Positions 44,640-57,184 of a stretch of DNA of 64,000 nucleotides are shown in pieces (the stretch's first letter is position 1; every line of letters begins with the position of its first letter). The position numbers and the translations under genes are program-made. The stretch covers positions 652,001 through 716,000 of the forward strand of contig LR746271.1 of NCBI GenBank assembly GCA_902729315.2. Direction: 5' to 3'. The notes under the pieces are model-generated. The model was not told the origin of the DNA. It did not search any database and was given only the letters and a program-made list of their open reading frames with translations. Source of the DNA: Spirodela intermedia (lineage: Eukaryota; Streptophyta; Magnoliopsida; Alismatales; Araceae).

Positions 44640-47600
44640 TCACCTAGGATGGATCATCCAACCCAAGAAAGAGAGAATGTTGAAAATACTCAACCTTATA
44701 AACCTATGTGTGATTATTACACACGATTTATATAGACCTACTTTGTAGGTTAGACCTCCTATTTTGCCAAATATTCATTTTGATATTTGTCATAACACTC
44801 TACAAATGCTTCCTAATTTTCGTGGATTAGCTAATAAGGAACCACATTGACTTATTCATATTCCTAATATTCCTTAAGATGCACTTAAGTTACATTTCTT
44901 CTTATATTTATTGCTTGATAAAATTAGAGATGGGCTCATGATGTGAATTAGTTGTTGTATAGTAAATCACACAAATTTAAAATTTATAAAACTAGAAAAT
45001 AAGAATTTTTAGATACTTAGAAGTATTTATAAATAAATATATCAATTATAATTTAATAAAACTTCTAAAAATAGTGGTAATTTTTCAGGTCAATCACAGT
45101 GATGTAATATAATATCAAGTAATTATTCAAATTTTTTCTCAAAGAATACTATTTTCTATGAATTTTACACTAGAAAATAAAAATAAAATATATTTAAAAT
45201 TCATGAAAAAGAGAAATAAGGGTGCGACGTCAGGATGACGTCAGCACTCAATGAATGCAAATCAGGCAAAAATAGAGTTTTGCATGGTGATTCTTACGTA
45301 AGCAATTATAGATGATTTAATTGATCAAATTAAGATTTGTAATAACCAAAAGAATCGTAATTGAATGAAGTATATTTTGGTAAATTTAAATCACACAAAT
45401 TATCATTAAATGAAGTAAAAATTAAGTTAAAAACACAAAAACTGAGTTCCGGCATTACGGCGGTGATGCATCAGTGATGCACCGAAATTCTGAGCATTCG
45501 AGAGGATCGTTGTGCAGTATCCACAACCTTGAAGGCTCTTCTTGGACAAGAATGATGTGGGCAATCTCTAGATCTCCTTGCGAAGTCTAGAGATAAATGA
45601 AATAGGTCGTCAAATTGTCTTCGGTGGCTATCACCTGGCGGAGTGGAAAAATGGTGACTTTGCGGCTCTCCAGCGGCTGTCACTTGACGAAGAGGAGTTG
45701 GATGGAGGTGGGGCGCGTGTCAAGGAGCTTCATCCTAAGGTCCGCACAGTAAGAGGAGGTTCTTCATCGCATCCGGTACACTCTCAAGAGGTGGCGACTC
45801 GTCTCCCGGTGGATTGTCCTCTTCCCGACGATGGCTTGTTCATCAATCAATCAGAAATACTTTACTCGATGGATTTACGATCCTTTTATCGTGAATCATT
45901 CAGCAATTTTAGTAACAATGTTCTGCAAATTGTGTTGACGAGATTTTTGCCGATGATCCAATAATTATGGCAGCTTAATCCTTCATCGACAATTTGCAGG
46001 AAAGTTATGATAATCAGATAAAAACATATGAGTTTTGGTTTTGGGAGGATTCGAACCTACGTTTGTTGTCTGCCTACATGAGAGAGATTGACATAAGTAC
46101 TTTAATGCCCTTATCAAATGACATCATCATGATATATCTCTATTATAAATAAGGGGTATTATAGGTATTAAAATCATCAAAGCCTTTCTGGGAAAGGTGT
46201 GACATAGGTTTAGTTTCACATTGCTTGTGTGCCAAAGTTTCGGGCGAATATATAGTAATATTATATTTGCAAACAAGTTCTTTTTTCCCGCATGTACGAC
46301 CACTCCTTGTCCCACAACCAGCTAGCCACTGGTGACGTGGAAGGAGAGTGGCGCACACACGCCCCCATCGGTCCTAGCCGCTCGAGCCCCTGCTCGCAGC
46401 TCCTCCCCGATTGCATTTTCGACCCACTTGCGGGCCCGATTGGCTGGCAAGTCCCCCCCATTTTGCTATATTTTTATTTTTATTTCTTTTTCTTCATTTA
46501 TCTTAAAAGGAAGACTATAAAAATCATATAAATTCATATAAAATCATATAATTAGCCAAAAATTTACGTTAATCAACTGAAAACCACTTTTCACACTTTA
46601 ACACAAATATAAGTATATTTATCATGAGTTAAGGCTAAAACTATATTATTTACTAATTATTAACTCATGATAATGAAGACTTATCAGCTCACATTATTAC
46701 CACATGAGATCACTATATGATTAGAAATAGAGCAAGAATTTTTGAGAAAATACTATCTCATTGGCAAGACTCATGCCATGCAGAAAGTCATTCTCTAATT
46801 TACTCAAAAATAAGGAGAAGCATTTCATGAATCTTGAGAAAGATTCAAGGAGCTTCAAAGTAGATGTCCACATCATGAAATTTTCAAATGATAATTAAAT
46901 TATGTATTTTATGATGGTGTATCTGAACAACACAAAAGTACTATAGATGCTGCATGTGGAGGCACATTCATGAGTAAGGATGAGGATGAAATTTATAGAT
47001 TATGACAATTTGAGTAAAAATTCAACTGAATGTGAATCTTTTGCTATATATGATCGCAAAAATAATGAAAATAAAAAAGGAATGTTTGAGGTTAGAAATC
47101 ATGATGCATTAGACATTAGAAATGAAGTTAGTGAGGTTCATCAAAAGTTAAATATTTTATGTGATCATTTGCTGCATAAAAAGGAACCTACACAGCCTGC
47201 ACAACATTCATACTCTAGATGTTCATCATGTGGTAGGACTGATCATTATGAATCTCAATGTCCAAATTTAGATCAAGAACATGCACATGCACTTCATGAT
47301 CATAGGAATCAATCAAATCCTCCTTAGAAAAATCAGAATAATTTCTCAAATTTTCAAAATCATGCTATGAATTCTCAATCATTTCTTAGACCTAATTATA
47401 CATTTAGACCTCCTCAGCAACCACAATATAATGCTAAGCCCTCTTTTCAACAAAATACTCATAATTTCTAACAAGGTACTCCTCAGCCACGATCTCATAA
47501 TTTTATCCCTTCTTCTTCAAGTTTAGTCCCGAATTTCAGCTCACAATATCTTAATGCATATCAAAATTAATCTGATATGAATTCAAATTCGATTCAACAG

Positions 47601-48232
47601 TTTATGAGGAAAATGATGTAGCAATTTCAGAAAACAAATACATCTATGATGAAGATGATGGAGCAAATTAAGCAAGAAAACCAACAAACAACTCTTAGGT
47701 TAGGAAAAGAGATAGGTAAGCTAGCTTTGGCCAATTCAAAACGTGAAACATGTCATCTTCTTAGTCAGTCCATCATACCACCCACGAAATCAACCTTCTA
47801 ATAGCCATGAACCATCTACATCTCAAGGTTTTGAAAATGTAGAAGCGGTGACTACTTTGAGGAGTGGACAGCAACTTAAAGATCTATATGCATCAGATTA
47901 TTTGAAAAATAGGTTCATTATGATAAAGTGTTGAATGATGATGATAATGATGATAATAGTTTATTTTCTGATGATGAGAATTCAGAGGAAGAAAAAAAAT
48001 AATCAAAAAAAGAAAAATCAGAAGTACCACCCATTCCCATTTTATCACAACAAGATGAACTTAGAAAAATAGTCACCTTTCCTATGGCATTAGAACCAAA
48101 ACTTAGGAAAAGAGCTGAACCTAATGAAAAGCTTATGGAAATATTTAAACATGTTCAGATCTCTATTCGTTTGATAGATGCAATTAAACATATATCTGCA
48201 TATATAAATTGAATGATAAATTTCATTCAATT
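44640..48232 (+). pseudogene. Decayed Ty3-type retrotransposon gag region, split by an LTR insertion
   Basis: Parts of a plant Ty3/Athila-like gag are readable on the plus strand despite stop codons. An N-terminal part runs from about 44640 to 44938 (PNFRGLANKEPH, DALKLHFFLYLLLDKIRDG). It resumes at 46687 after a solo LTR (EQEFLRKYYLIGKTHAM, then ERFKELQSRCPHH). A zinc knuckle of the CX2CX4HX4C type lies near 47218-47265 (CSSCGRTDHYESQCP). A later part (VEAVTTLRSGQQL near 47840, then KLMEIFKHVQISI near 48130) corresponds to the gag-protease linker. Reverse transcriptase and integrase were not found, so the element is truncated. Several in-frame stops show it is dead. Confidence 0.75.
44939..46686. 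mobile_element. Solo LTR (1,748 bp) inserted in the gag remnant, TSD GCTCA
   Basis: The segment begins TGATG and ends TTATCA, so it has the TG...CA ends of an LTR. It is flanked by GCTCA on both sides (44934-44938 and 46687-46691). Removing it together with one GCTCA puts the two gag halves in the same frame. No internal retrotransposon domain lies within it, so it is a solo LTR, presumably left by recombination. Near its right end is a hairpin, TATCATGAGTTAA at 46620 pairing with TTAACTCATGATA ending 46672. A B-box-like GGATTCGAACC occurs near 46050. The short frame at 45578-45964 has no recognisable product. Confidence 0.8.
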
Positions 48233-49594
48233 TTCTAAAAATTACACTCCTTCCTCATATCAATGTTCACTTTAATGCACTAGAAGTTCAATTTGACTCA
48301 TATTCTCACAAGAGTTTCAGAGTTTAGGATTGAAGGTTGAGGGTTAAGGTTTTTGGGGATTAGGGTTGTACAAGGCTTCTTTATACCATAATGGATTTAA
48401 TGACAAGGTGGGAATGAGATGCTTGAAAAGCTCAGTGGCACCCAAACAATAGAGCATCCAATAGTCATTGTTGCAAAAAATTATCGTCCTGTCAAAGTTG
48501 ATCACCATGACGATTCCCACCATCAGTGTTAACATGTGAAACCTTTGCTTCTTCAAGTTTGGATGACAGGCCCTGTCATACTAGTGTTAACTCCCATTGA
48601 CGACCGACCTTAGTGGACAGGAAAGGTGAACCCATTGTCAGCTTCACCAATTTTCTAGGGCTAGAGATCTAGTGGGTATCCCTTGAATTGCCTAAACTAG
48701 AGAAATCGAGACATGACACTGGAGTATTTATCTTGGACGAAAAATTGGTTCTTGGGCCAAGGACGTGGAGAGTGGCTCTATGAGAGTAAATGAATGGGTA
48801 GACAAAGAGATTGTGGAAGAGGATGGATGCAGTCGTCCAAAGATCAGAGCATCCGCCACATTCCCAACATTCTTGGCCGTCTGCAGTGGATCAATGGCAA
48901 ATTTCAAAATAACTTTCAATATTTAAGGATGATGAGCATTAAAGCAAAGGAATGCAACCTGGATATAAATCATGGAACGTAATAAGGCTAGTTAGATTTC
49001 AAAGTGGAAAAGTGCGGACACATCCGAGGAAATCTCAATAATTTACCCAGAAGCCAAAAGTGTGAGCCTAAAATCTCACGTAAACACTCTCAGCACAAAA
49101 GTCTACAGAGTACTTAGTGAGCATAAAAGGTGCATATGCTCACAAATGAATCTTCAAGCATACCTATTTCAGCGGTTGATGTTGATGACTCCAGAGCACC
49201 TTTTACCGATGACAAACTTGGGATATATTCAAGTTCCTCAAACTCACTGTAATGAACAACAAAAAAAAGGTAAGAATGAAATAAGCAAGGACGAACTTCA
49301 TGATAAATTGATAGAAAACAGGAAATTTTATTTGAGTAAATTTAATTAAAAAATTGAATTAACGACATTCTTCAAGGTGAAACTGTTTGTAGCAATGATG
49401 TGCTACTTCAGACATCACAGACCTTCTCACCACCGGGCATCTACAGAAACTTGAAGCTACATTCATGGTGGTTCTTGGGAAGCACGACTACTCTACTCAC
49501 TTATACAGACTATATAGTGATGGTCTTTTCCCGTGATTAATAATGCAGAAATCTCTGAAGAGGCATTTTTTCTTCCACTGTCTTTCCCATTCCA
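48233..49594. other. AT-rich DNA with no recognised gene
   Basis: Follows the gag remnant. Short open frames (for example 48794-48982 and 49062-49349) show no domain. It may include more decayed mobile-element sequence, but nothing diagnostic was seen. Confidence 0.45.
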
Positions 49595-50270
49595 ATGCTA
49601 GGGAACCTGATAAGTCTTCATTATCATGAGTTAATAATTAGTAAATAATATAGTTTTAGCCTTAACTCATGATAAATAGACTTATATTTGTGTTAAAGCA
49701 TGAAAAGTGGTTTTCAGTTGATTAACATGAATTTTTGGGTAATTATGTGATTTTATATGATTTTTACAGTCTTAGTTTTGAGATAAATGAAGAACAGGAA
49801 ATAAAAATAAAAATATTGCAAAATGGGGGGACCCGCAAGCGGGTCGGAAGCGTAGTCGGGGAGTAGCCGCGAGCAGGGGCTCGAGCGGCTTGCTTGGATC
49901 GATAGGGGCACGTGTGCGCCACTCCCCTTCCACGTCACCGGTGGCCAGCCGGCTGTGGGGCAAGGAGTGGTCGTACACGCGAGAGGACTTTGCCTAGAAA
50001 GCTAACTTTACTATATATTCGCCCGAATAATCCGCGCACAACCGATGTGGGACTAAACTCGCGTCACACCTTGCTCAGGGGTGGGCGACCGCCGCGGGTT
50101 CGAATCCTCCCAGAGTCAAAATTCATATATTTTTAACTGATTATCGCGACTTTCCTGCAGATCGCCGGTAAAGGATTAAGCAACCGGAATCGCTGGATCA
50201 TCGGCGAAAATCTCGTCAACGCGATTCGCGGAGCATTGCTACTAAAACTACTAAAACATGCTAGGGAACC
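49595..50270. mobile_element. Partial inverted copy of the same LTR, flanked by a 13-bp direct repeat
   Basis: The 650 bp from 49608 to 50257 match, in reverse orientation, the last 780 bp or so of the solo LTR at 45905-46686. Shared parts include the terminal TGATAAGTCTTCATTATCATG, the GC-rich core with GCTCGAGCCCCTGCTCG and the GCCGATGATCCA end. It is bracketed by ATGCTAGGGAACC at 49595-49607 and at 50258-50270. The hairpin arms TATCATGAGTTAA (49622-49634) and TTAACTCATGATA (49662-49674) are intact. This copy is GC-richer and appears less decayed than the left one. A 13-bp duplication is longer than expected for LTR integration. Confidence 0.7.
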
Positions 50271-53242
50271 CACTATTCTTGATGTCCACGAATGACAAAT
50301 TACGGTGAGTAGAATCTCTTCCAAGTAGTTGATAGATGATGCCACAAACTAAGAGCCCATAGGAAGTGCCTAGGAATACGGTGCTTATTGTCGCTGTTGC
50401 AAATCCTTTGGCACCCAAACGAATTTCTTTTCAAACAAACAATGGAACAGATCAGATACATGAGCTTCAAGACATCCTAAAGCCCCCTGCTACTTGAAAT
50501 GCATATGGGTCACTACCTTTATCAGGGTTGAAATTTTACCCTAAAGAAAGCCTCGGTATTGACAATTGGGGATCAATAACTGATTCAGAAGGAGGGTATA
50601 GCAGAATATTCCCTGATGAGGACGTCAGCGTCAGTGATGCACCGGTCAGGGTCTACAATCGAAGGAAGCACATGACTGGACTTGGTAAGTAACATAATAG
50701 GGATTTTTTTTTCTACTGATTTCTCGTAGATCACTGTAATCCAAGATTATCTTTCACTATCTTTGGTATTTCAAGGAGTATTTAATGTCTATTTAAGACC
50801 CAAGGGTATCCCAACCTTTTTCCTCGTTTTTAGGAAGGCTTAAGACCGAAATTCCAGCCCCCCTTCAGAAGCCTCATATTCTTCCTATAAATAGGGGGCC
50901 GGACTTGATGTCAAGGGGCTGTCTTTTGAGTGAAAATTTCTCCTAGAGGGTTGTGAAGGTCCTCCTCCAATGTGAAATTGGGGACCCAACACATGATGCT
51001 GAGGGTTTATTTTGTCAAATCCTATTCTAGACTTCTCATTTGACGTTCTAATGAAGATATTTTGTTAGTGCATATACTCATATCTAAGTTCCCACCAGAC
51101 CAAGCTCCATGCCCACTGTTCTAACCCAACCTTAAGACATCATAAGAAATTTCAATACTTCCAACAAGCCAATGCTACGATTCAACCATGGACATATCGC
51201 CGCAGGTGGAAAAGACTGGGACGCCCTGAATCAATTAGTGTATTAGGAGGCAAAATAGGTAATGTTGAGGAAGATATTAGGGCATCACAGAGAAATGACA
51301 GAGGACAAGGAAGAATCAGGAAGGTTTTGGGCACGAAGGATTCTCGTAGCAGGCTTTAGGTTCTATTGAACTCGGCGATTGAAGCTCTGTGTGCTTGTAT
51401 CCTCTAGTTTCATTTTCTCTTTTTTGCCCTTGGGCTGTATCATCTAAATCTTATCTTGTTTTGAAACCAAGGCTCCCTGCCAGTGAAACTATCCACAAAC
51501 ATAGCCCGATCATGAATAATAAAAAATAATGCTTGGTTGGTTGGTCAACAATTATTAAAATTGACATATGCTGATTTCTCTTAACACCAGTCACATTCAT
51601 GGTATGCCCTGCATCACTCCCACCTTTCATGAGAACGACACAGATGATCTTCAATTGTGATGCCAAAGAAAATGACTTTGAGATTTTTCTCGTGCTGATT
51701 GATAAAAGTAACATTAATCCAAGGAATGTTGCCCTACAACCAGGAGCTAGTCACTATTTATATTCAGAATCATTTATGGATTTAAAAATAATAATTTATA
51801 GTCAGAATGATCATTACCTAACTATTATTAAAGGGAGATTAAAAATAACCTTGATGTAGATTTCACCATAAAAAAGGATTGATGTATTGGCTTTTTTAGT
51901 GTTTAGATCGACTCACTGCGGAGGCTCAACATGGCTCTCTGGCACGAAAGCTGCATGCCTATCTGGTCGGCCATAAAATCAATAGTTCACGCCAACGTAA
52001 ATAATTCAATACCTCGTGCCTGTATCTCGTATTCTGTACATGTTGACACCTAGGAAATGATCATTTTATTTACAACATGTTGATCTTAATGCTAGCCTGT
52101 ATGAAATCATTTTATTCAAATTTTAATTAGGAGCCAGCTGCCTCACGCTCCCTTGTCAAAAAATAAATGTCTACAGTTTAACTCGTGACTCGGCCATCTA
52201 CTTCTGCTGCCCAAGAGCCTTATTTCTACGGAGTGCATTACTGCGTTGAGGAAATCCACCTGCGAAAGATTCTTTCACTACAAAAAGGCCCAACAAACCT
52301 CGTCCATTTCAAACTGTCGTGAATATTGTCGCCTGAATTGCAAGAGAACCATTTCTTATCCCGATTTGATTTAGTTTTCAGAGGAGAAATTACATAAATC
52401 CTGTTCAACAGATTTTGATACAGAAACTTACTCGACTGTAGCCCTTATTCTTCCTCAGAAAAACATCAGTTTGTTTGACAGAGCATCCTCCATTTCCAGT
52501 GGTCATACACCAATTGCCTCTAATCTGAGAATTCATTACGTAGAGCACCTTGCATAGTATGCTGTCTTCCCCATCAGATCGTTGAGAACAGAAGGATTTT
52601 CGCATGTAGATGTACTGACACAAAAGTATTAATAATATCTGAAGACTGGAGATTTTGTGCTTGAAGAGGCGGTCATATCACTTTTGAATTCAAAGTTAAC
52701 CGTGTTGCCTCTGTCAGGACACCACCCTTTATTTTCTTCTCCTCCATTTTCTGTTATATCTATGCTTGAGTCTTCTGTCTCCATTGTTCATCCAGGAGTT
52801 GTTTTCATCAAATATATATGTATTGTTAATATTTTCTTCTTGTTAAATGCTTAAATAGAAGATCTAACGTCCAAACATTTGAGGGAGTAATTTTATGGGA
52901 ATTTTTACACCCAAATGTCTTGTACTAGAGTTTCATTGGAACAATCTCAGTGGTGATTCCCTATACTTTTTGACAATCAAAGAAAAATGCGCCAAGAAAT
53001 GTGCCATCTCAAGGAAGCATTTTTAGCTGCTTGTTATTGCTTGGGTAAATAGTGTTTTTCAGCGAGTGGCAGCAACTCCAACGGATATTCTCTACGCTGG
53101 TTCCACTTGGACAGTAGGTTTTGCTGTTATTCTATCATTATTATCATTGAATTGCGTATAGTGTCCATAATGCTCTACATAAGAAGAAGAAGCGACACTG
53201 TTTCGATAAATGCTGAACTATATATGATCAATTTTGTTGCAG
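50271..53242. other. Gene-poor intergenic DNA
   Basis: Three kilobases without a recognised gene. A stretch at 51190-51360 on the plus strand encodes a polar frame that looks like mobile-element debris. The minus-strand frame at 52405-52623 is cysteine-containing but unrecognised. No RNA gene was identified. Confidence 0.4.
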
Positions 53243-53458
53243 ATGTTTTAGGTCTTAATTCCTCCCCCAGGAGCTGTCCAGTTAGCATCTTCTGGGAGAA
53301 CAAAAGTTGAAATCTTCGCTGTTGGGGATCATGTTCTAGGCATGCAATGTTATCCTGAATTTTCACAGGATGTAATGATGGACATAATCCATAGTGTGAT
53401 AAGATTTTACTCATATGTGACTAGCAAAATAGACGAAGTTCTTACCAAAATGAAGTGA
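53243..53458 (+). pseudogene. C-terminal fragment of a class I glutamine amidotransferase (gamma-glutamyl peptidase-like)
   Basis: After an AG acceptor-like site, a stop codon (53249-53251) interrupts the frame. Then 68 codons read like the C-terminus of plant GGP-type GATase1 proteins: IPPPGAVQLASS, then VEIFAVGDHVLGMQCYPEF, ending at TGA. In functional members the corresponding motif is GHPE(F/Y), with a catalytic His; here it is CYPEF. No upstream exon with the nucleophile Cys (CFGHQ-type motif) was found. I read this as a dead gene fragment. Confidence 0.65.
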
Positions 53459-56394
53459 GAGATCAAGTTGTTAAATAAGCTTCAGTAGGTAGAGTAGCAG
53501 TATGTCAAAGAGCGGAGAGGATAATTTCAATTAACAACATCAACTTTATGGGTGACTAACCGAGAAAGAGACTATTATGAGGGACAACGTGGAATACAAA
53601 TCTTAAACTAGAACTCCAATCGCACCCGGTATGGAGCCACCCTCGGTCGTTACCAGTCACAAGAATCGATCTCTTTCTTCGAGTAAGCTATCTTTGATGG
53701 ATTTGAACCAAGATATAAAAGATTTCTATCTCTTTCCAAAAGTTTAAGGCGTAAATAATCTCCGGACGTGGCACAATGTCATTATGTACCGACCTCAACT
53801 GCAAAGATCAGTGACTCTATACGTCTTTATATTGACGCGGTGAGCTAAATGATCCCGACTTCTGGTGCAGTAATTTTGTTCTGATTGCATCGAATAGAAG
53901 GGGTCTGCTATTGATCCACACAAGTTCTTGAAACTCTAGATGAGTTTCATCAGGGGAGAAAATAGTCTCCAAGGTACAGAATCCATTTATTAAGAGGAAA
54001 ATGAGGAAAAAAACTAAACTCGTGTACTGCTTTAAACCGTAATCCCTGAAACAAACTGTCTTTATCAGGACTATGGCATCACCAATGATCAATTTCATAA
54101 GCGATATCAACAAATCCACGGGAGTGACAACAAAGATACCTGACATTGCCAACCTTTCAATGGAAGGGGTTTATACAAGTCAGGCGTGAAACCTGCCCTG
54201 CTCCTGGCTTCCTTGTTGAAAGGAGGTTTAAGCACTTTTTGACCCCTGAAGTATCTTCTTACACCGCATCATCATGCTCCTTTGCATCCACAACTTCACT
54301 GCATTCAATGGTTTGCTCTGCATGCTGGCCAACACCAGCATCAGCATACTTATGTTTCCTTTCTGGGTCTTTATGATTCATAGACCAGAGAGTGAATGGT
54401 TCATTTGTATTTATCCCTGGTGTCCTCAGATAGATATATCGAAACCACTTAATGTGTTCTGGATACACCACGGTTTCTAATAACTTCGCCGTGCATTCAT
54501 CCCCATTTTTTTCGAAATCTAGAGATAATGGTGGGAAGAATGTCCAGTTCCCTCGCCTGTTTTTTGACGAAAACGTTAGAAGAAAATCCGATGGGCAGAA
54601 GAAATGACAACAGATAAAAAATGATAGTACGGTAATCAAATAATTAAGCTTTTAAATTCGTGGCCACCCTCATCTACTTTTAGATATTTATTACGGTGCA
54701 CCACAAGGCCTAATATGGCCCTACTATGCATAATATTTTAACGGAATCACAAAAAAGTCTAGTCCACGAAATTTCTGAAAACCCAAATGTGAGGACAGTT
54801 TTTTAAATGTAGATTTCCATGAAATTTAAGTTTGACTGTACGTATATGTTGGATGAATGTCCAAAATATCTCAGAAGAAGCTGTATCTAGAAAGACCTTG
54901 ATGAGTGGACATGAAATATAAAGCACGTAGAAGGTGAAGATAATATAATGCAAGTAGATATCAATTAATAAACTGGTCAAAGATAATGCCCATGTACACA
55001 AACCTGGCCGAGAGGAACAAACACATGTCAAGCAAAACGGAACCATAAGAATAAAGCTCAAAAGGTCGAAAAAAAGTGATATACACCCCAAAAGAAACAG
55101 GACCTGCTTTTTGATACGAAATTCATGGAAACATTGCGCGAATGAAAATGTGAAAATTTATTGCCATCTTATTCCTATTTTTTAATATGCATCAGGCATC
55201 CATTCTCTCCCAGTCGGCATGTTGCCCAGCACTCCTGTGGTAGCGTAAAAAAGAATCTGTGTAGTTACCAACAGAGTGGAAACTGTTCAAAACGACAGCA
55301 GATGAACCCACAGACCTTCCCAACTGCAATCCGATTGTTTTCCTGCGGAAGGCGCTGCCCGCCTGTGACAATAAATCCTTAGGGGTCTTTTCGGTCGAAC
55401 CCTGAGGGCATCATGCACTGTGAATGTGACGATAACCTCACGGGAACTTCTCACCAACGACGGAGGCTTCTTGACCGCCACGTTTACATGTCAATGTTTG
55501 GCAATTATGGCACACGTCTGGGACGACAACAGCCTTGGAAGATTCAGGAGTTAAGGCAACGTGAACACAGACGCCACGCGTAATGGGCACGTGGGAACGA
55601 AATGAGACAGCGGAAGAGTGTTAAATGACGACTCAGTGCAAGTGGTCAGGGGGAGGTCTTTTGTGAGGTTTCCTATAAGTAAAAGGGGAGACCGAGCATC
55701 ACCCAACTAGGTCTGTATTAGCGAAGGATATATCCTGGATCCTCTCTTTATCTTTCCATTATCTATCGTATTATTATGCTCTCTTCCTTTCCCTTCTCTC
55801 GTGTATTCTTCTCTCTCTTATCCTATCGGCCGACATAAGCGATCCTCTGCGGGAGATAGTCTTTTCGATGACCATTCACTATCGCATTCTTCTATCATCC
55901 ACGTCGGACTAAGGGGGGTTCCATCAGAAGGCCCCCTAGGACCCCAATTCGTGGAGCCGGGCCGCGAGCAATGTAAAGTGACGACATTCATCCTGGGCCA
56001 CCCTCACGAAGTCGGTGAAAAGTTCCTACGCATCCTGCTTCCCAGAGCCCGCAACCACAGAAGAAAATGAGACTTGGAGGGGAAAAGAAGATGTCTTGTT
56101 TCCACAGATATCGACGGAAAAGATAATCTCATGTTGTGCGGTCGGGCGAATACTTAACCCATGATAGGTCAATAGCCTAGCTCTCGATGTACACGAGGCT
56201 CTGAAGAATGGCCTGCCGGCTTTCTAGGCTCCCGCCCTTCCCCAATTTTAGCATTAAATGGGACGGTAACTGCTAACTCTGCAGTTTAGCATGAGAGAGA
56301 ACATGAATGATTGGAAACAGGAGAGATGAAAGAGTTTGGTATGCTGGGGAGCCTGGCGGGCCGGTCCGGGACCGGGAGATGGCTGGCGTCGGCG
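53459..56394. other. Gene-poor intergenic DNA with scattered open frames
   Basis: Includes a minus-strand frame at 54259-54639 whose central part (VYPEHIKWFRYIYLRTPGINT) looks protein-like but is not one I recognise. A CTATAAGTAAAAGG sequence near 55672 looks like a TATA box and is followed by pyrimidine-rich DNA; it could be an LTR or promoter remnant. Nothing can be assigned firmly. Confidence 0.35.
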
Positions 56395-56538
56395 TCACAA
56401 TAGGGCCGAGAGGTGCACCCCCTGCGACGAGCGGGTGGCGGCGACCTCCCCGGCTCTGGCCTTCTTAAACGGGTCCGTCTCGTTCAGCACCTCCAGGGCG
56501 GCCTCCACCAGCGTCAGGTTGGCCACAGGGTCGTTGCC
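56395..56538 (-). other. Exon-like GC-rich open segment, unassigned
   Basis: On the minus strand, an AG acceptor-like site (GGTAG) is followed by 47 codons and a stop. The translation begins GNDPVANLTLVEAALEVLNE and ends with VHLSALL. It is in an island of high GC inside AT-rich DNA and resembles coding sequence in composition. I could not link it to upstream exons or name a family with confidence; a gene relic is likely. Confidence 0.25.
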
Positions 56539-57153
56539 CTACCACCCTCGACGCGGTTGTTCGACGCGAGCATCGGGATTTCCGGAAGGCAGGGTAGCGC
56601 GTCCTGGGAGAGTGGGAGGTTTTCTGCCGCGGACCAACACCCACCCCTCTCTCCCTCTGTCTTCCCTCCCTTCCCTCTCCCCCGGGAAGGAGGGAGACTG
56701 CACAAGCGCGACGGAAAACGCTGGGAGCGCCGTTGTACATGGTAGTTCTAAGCTTATTATACTGCAAAAGAAAAATCTTGAAAAAAAAAGTTCAAAGAAA
56801 AGATGTCAAGCCAAAACAAAATAAAAAAATAAAATAATCATTTTTTTTAAAACAGGGACAGAAGATTTACTCACATAAAACCGTACTAAAAAACATAAGT
56901 TCCGAAAATCTAACCGAGAGAAAGCGTCGCATTAAAATCCCTTCTCTCTCTTTTCCTTCCTTTCTTCGTCTCTCTTCATCCCTCTTTTTCGTTCTCTCAC
57001 TCTCCTCCCACTCTCCCTTCGTCCCAAACTGTGCATCTCCCTACTGCCCTCCCTTTTTGTGTTTGTTTTATCTATCATTCCCACTCCTCTCTCTCTCTCC
57101 CGCCTCCCCACTTCAATCCATGGACTCTCTCGCTCATTCTCTTTCCCTATTGT

Positions 57154-57184
<31 letters not shown>

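Noticed and set aside
50080-50120. tRNA-like sequence (GGTTCGAATCC T-loop/B box) considered as a tRNA gene.
   Set aside because: No matching acceptor, D or anticodon stem can be drawn around it. It is part of the LTR-derived repeat and is present in both copies.
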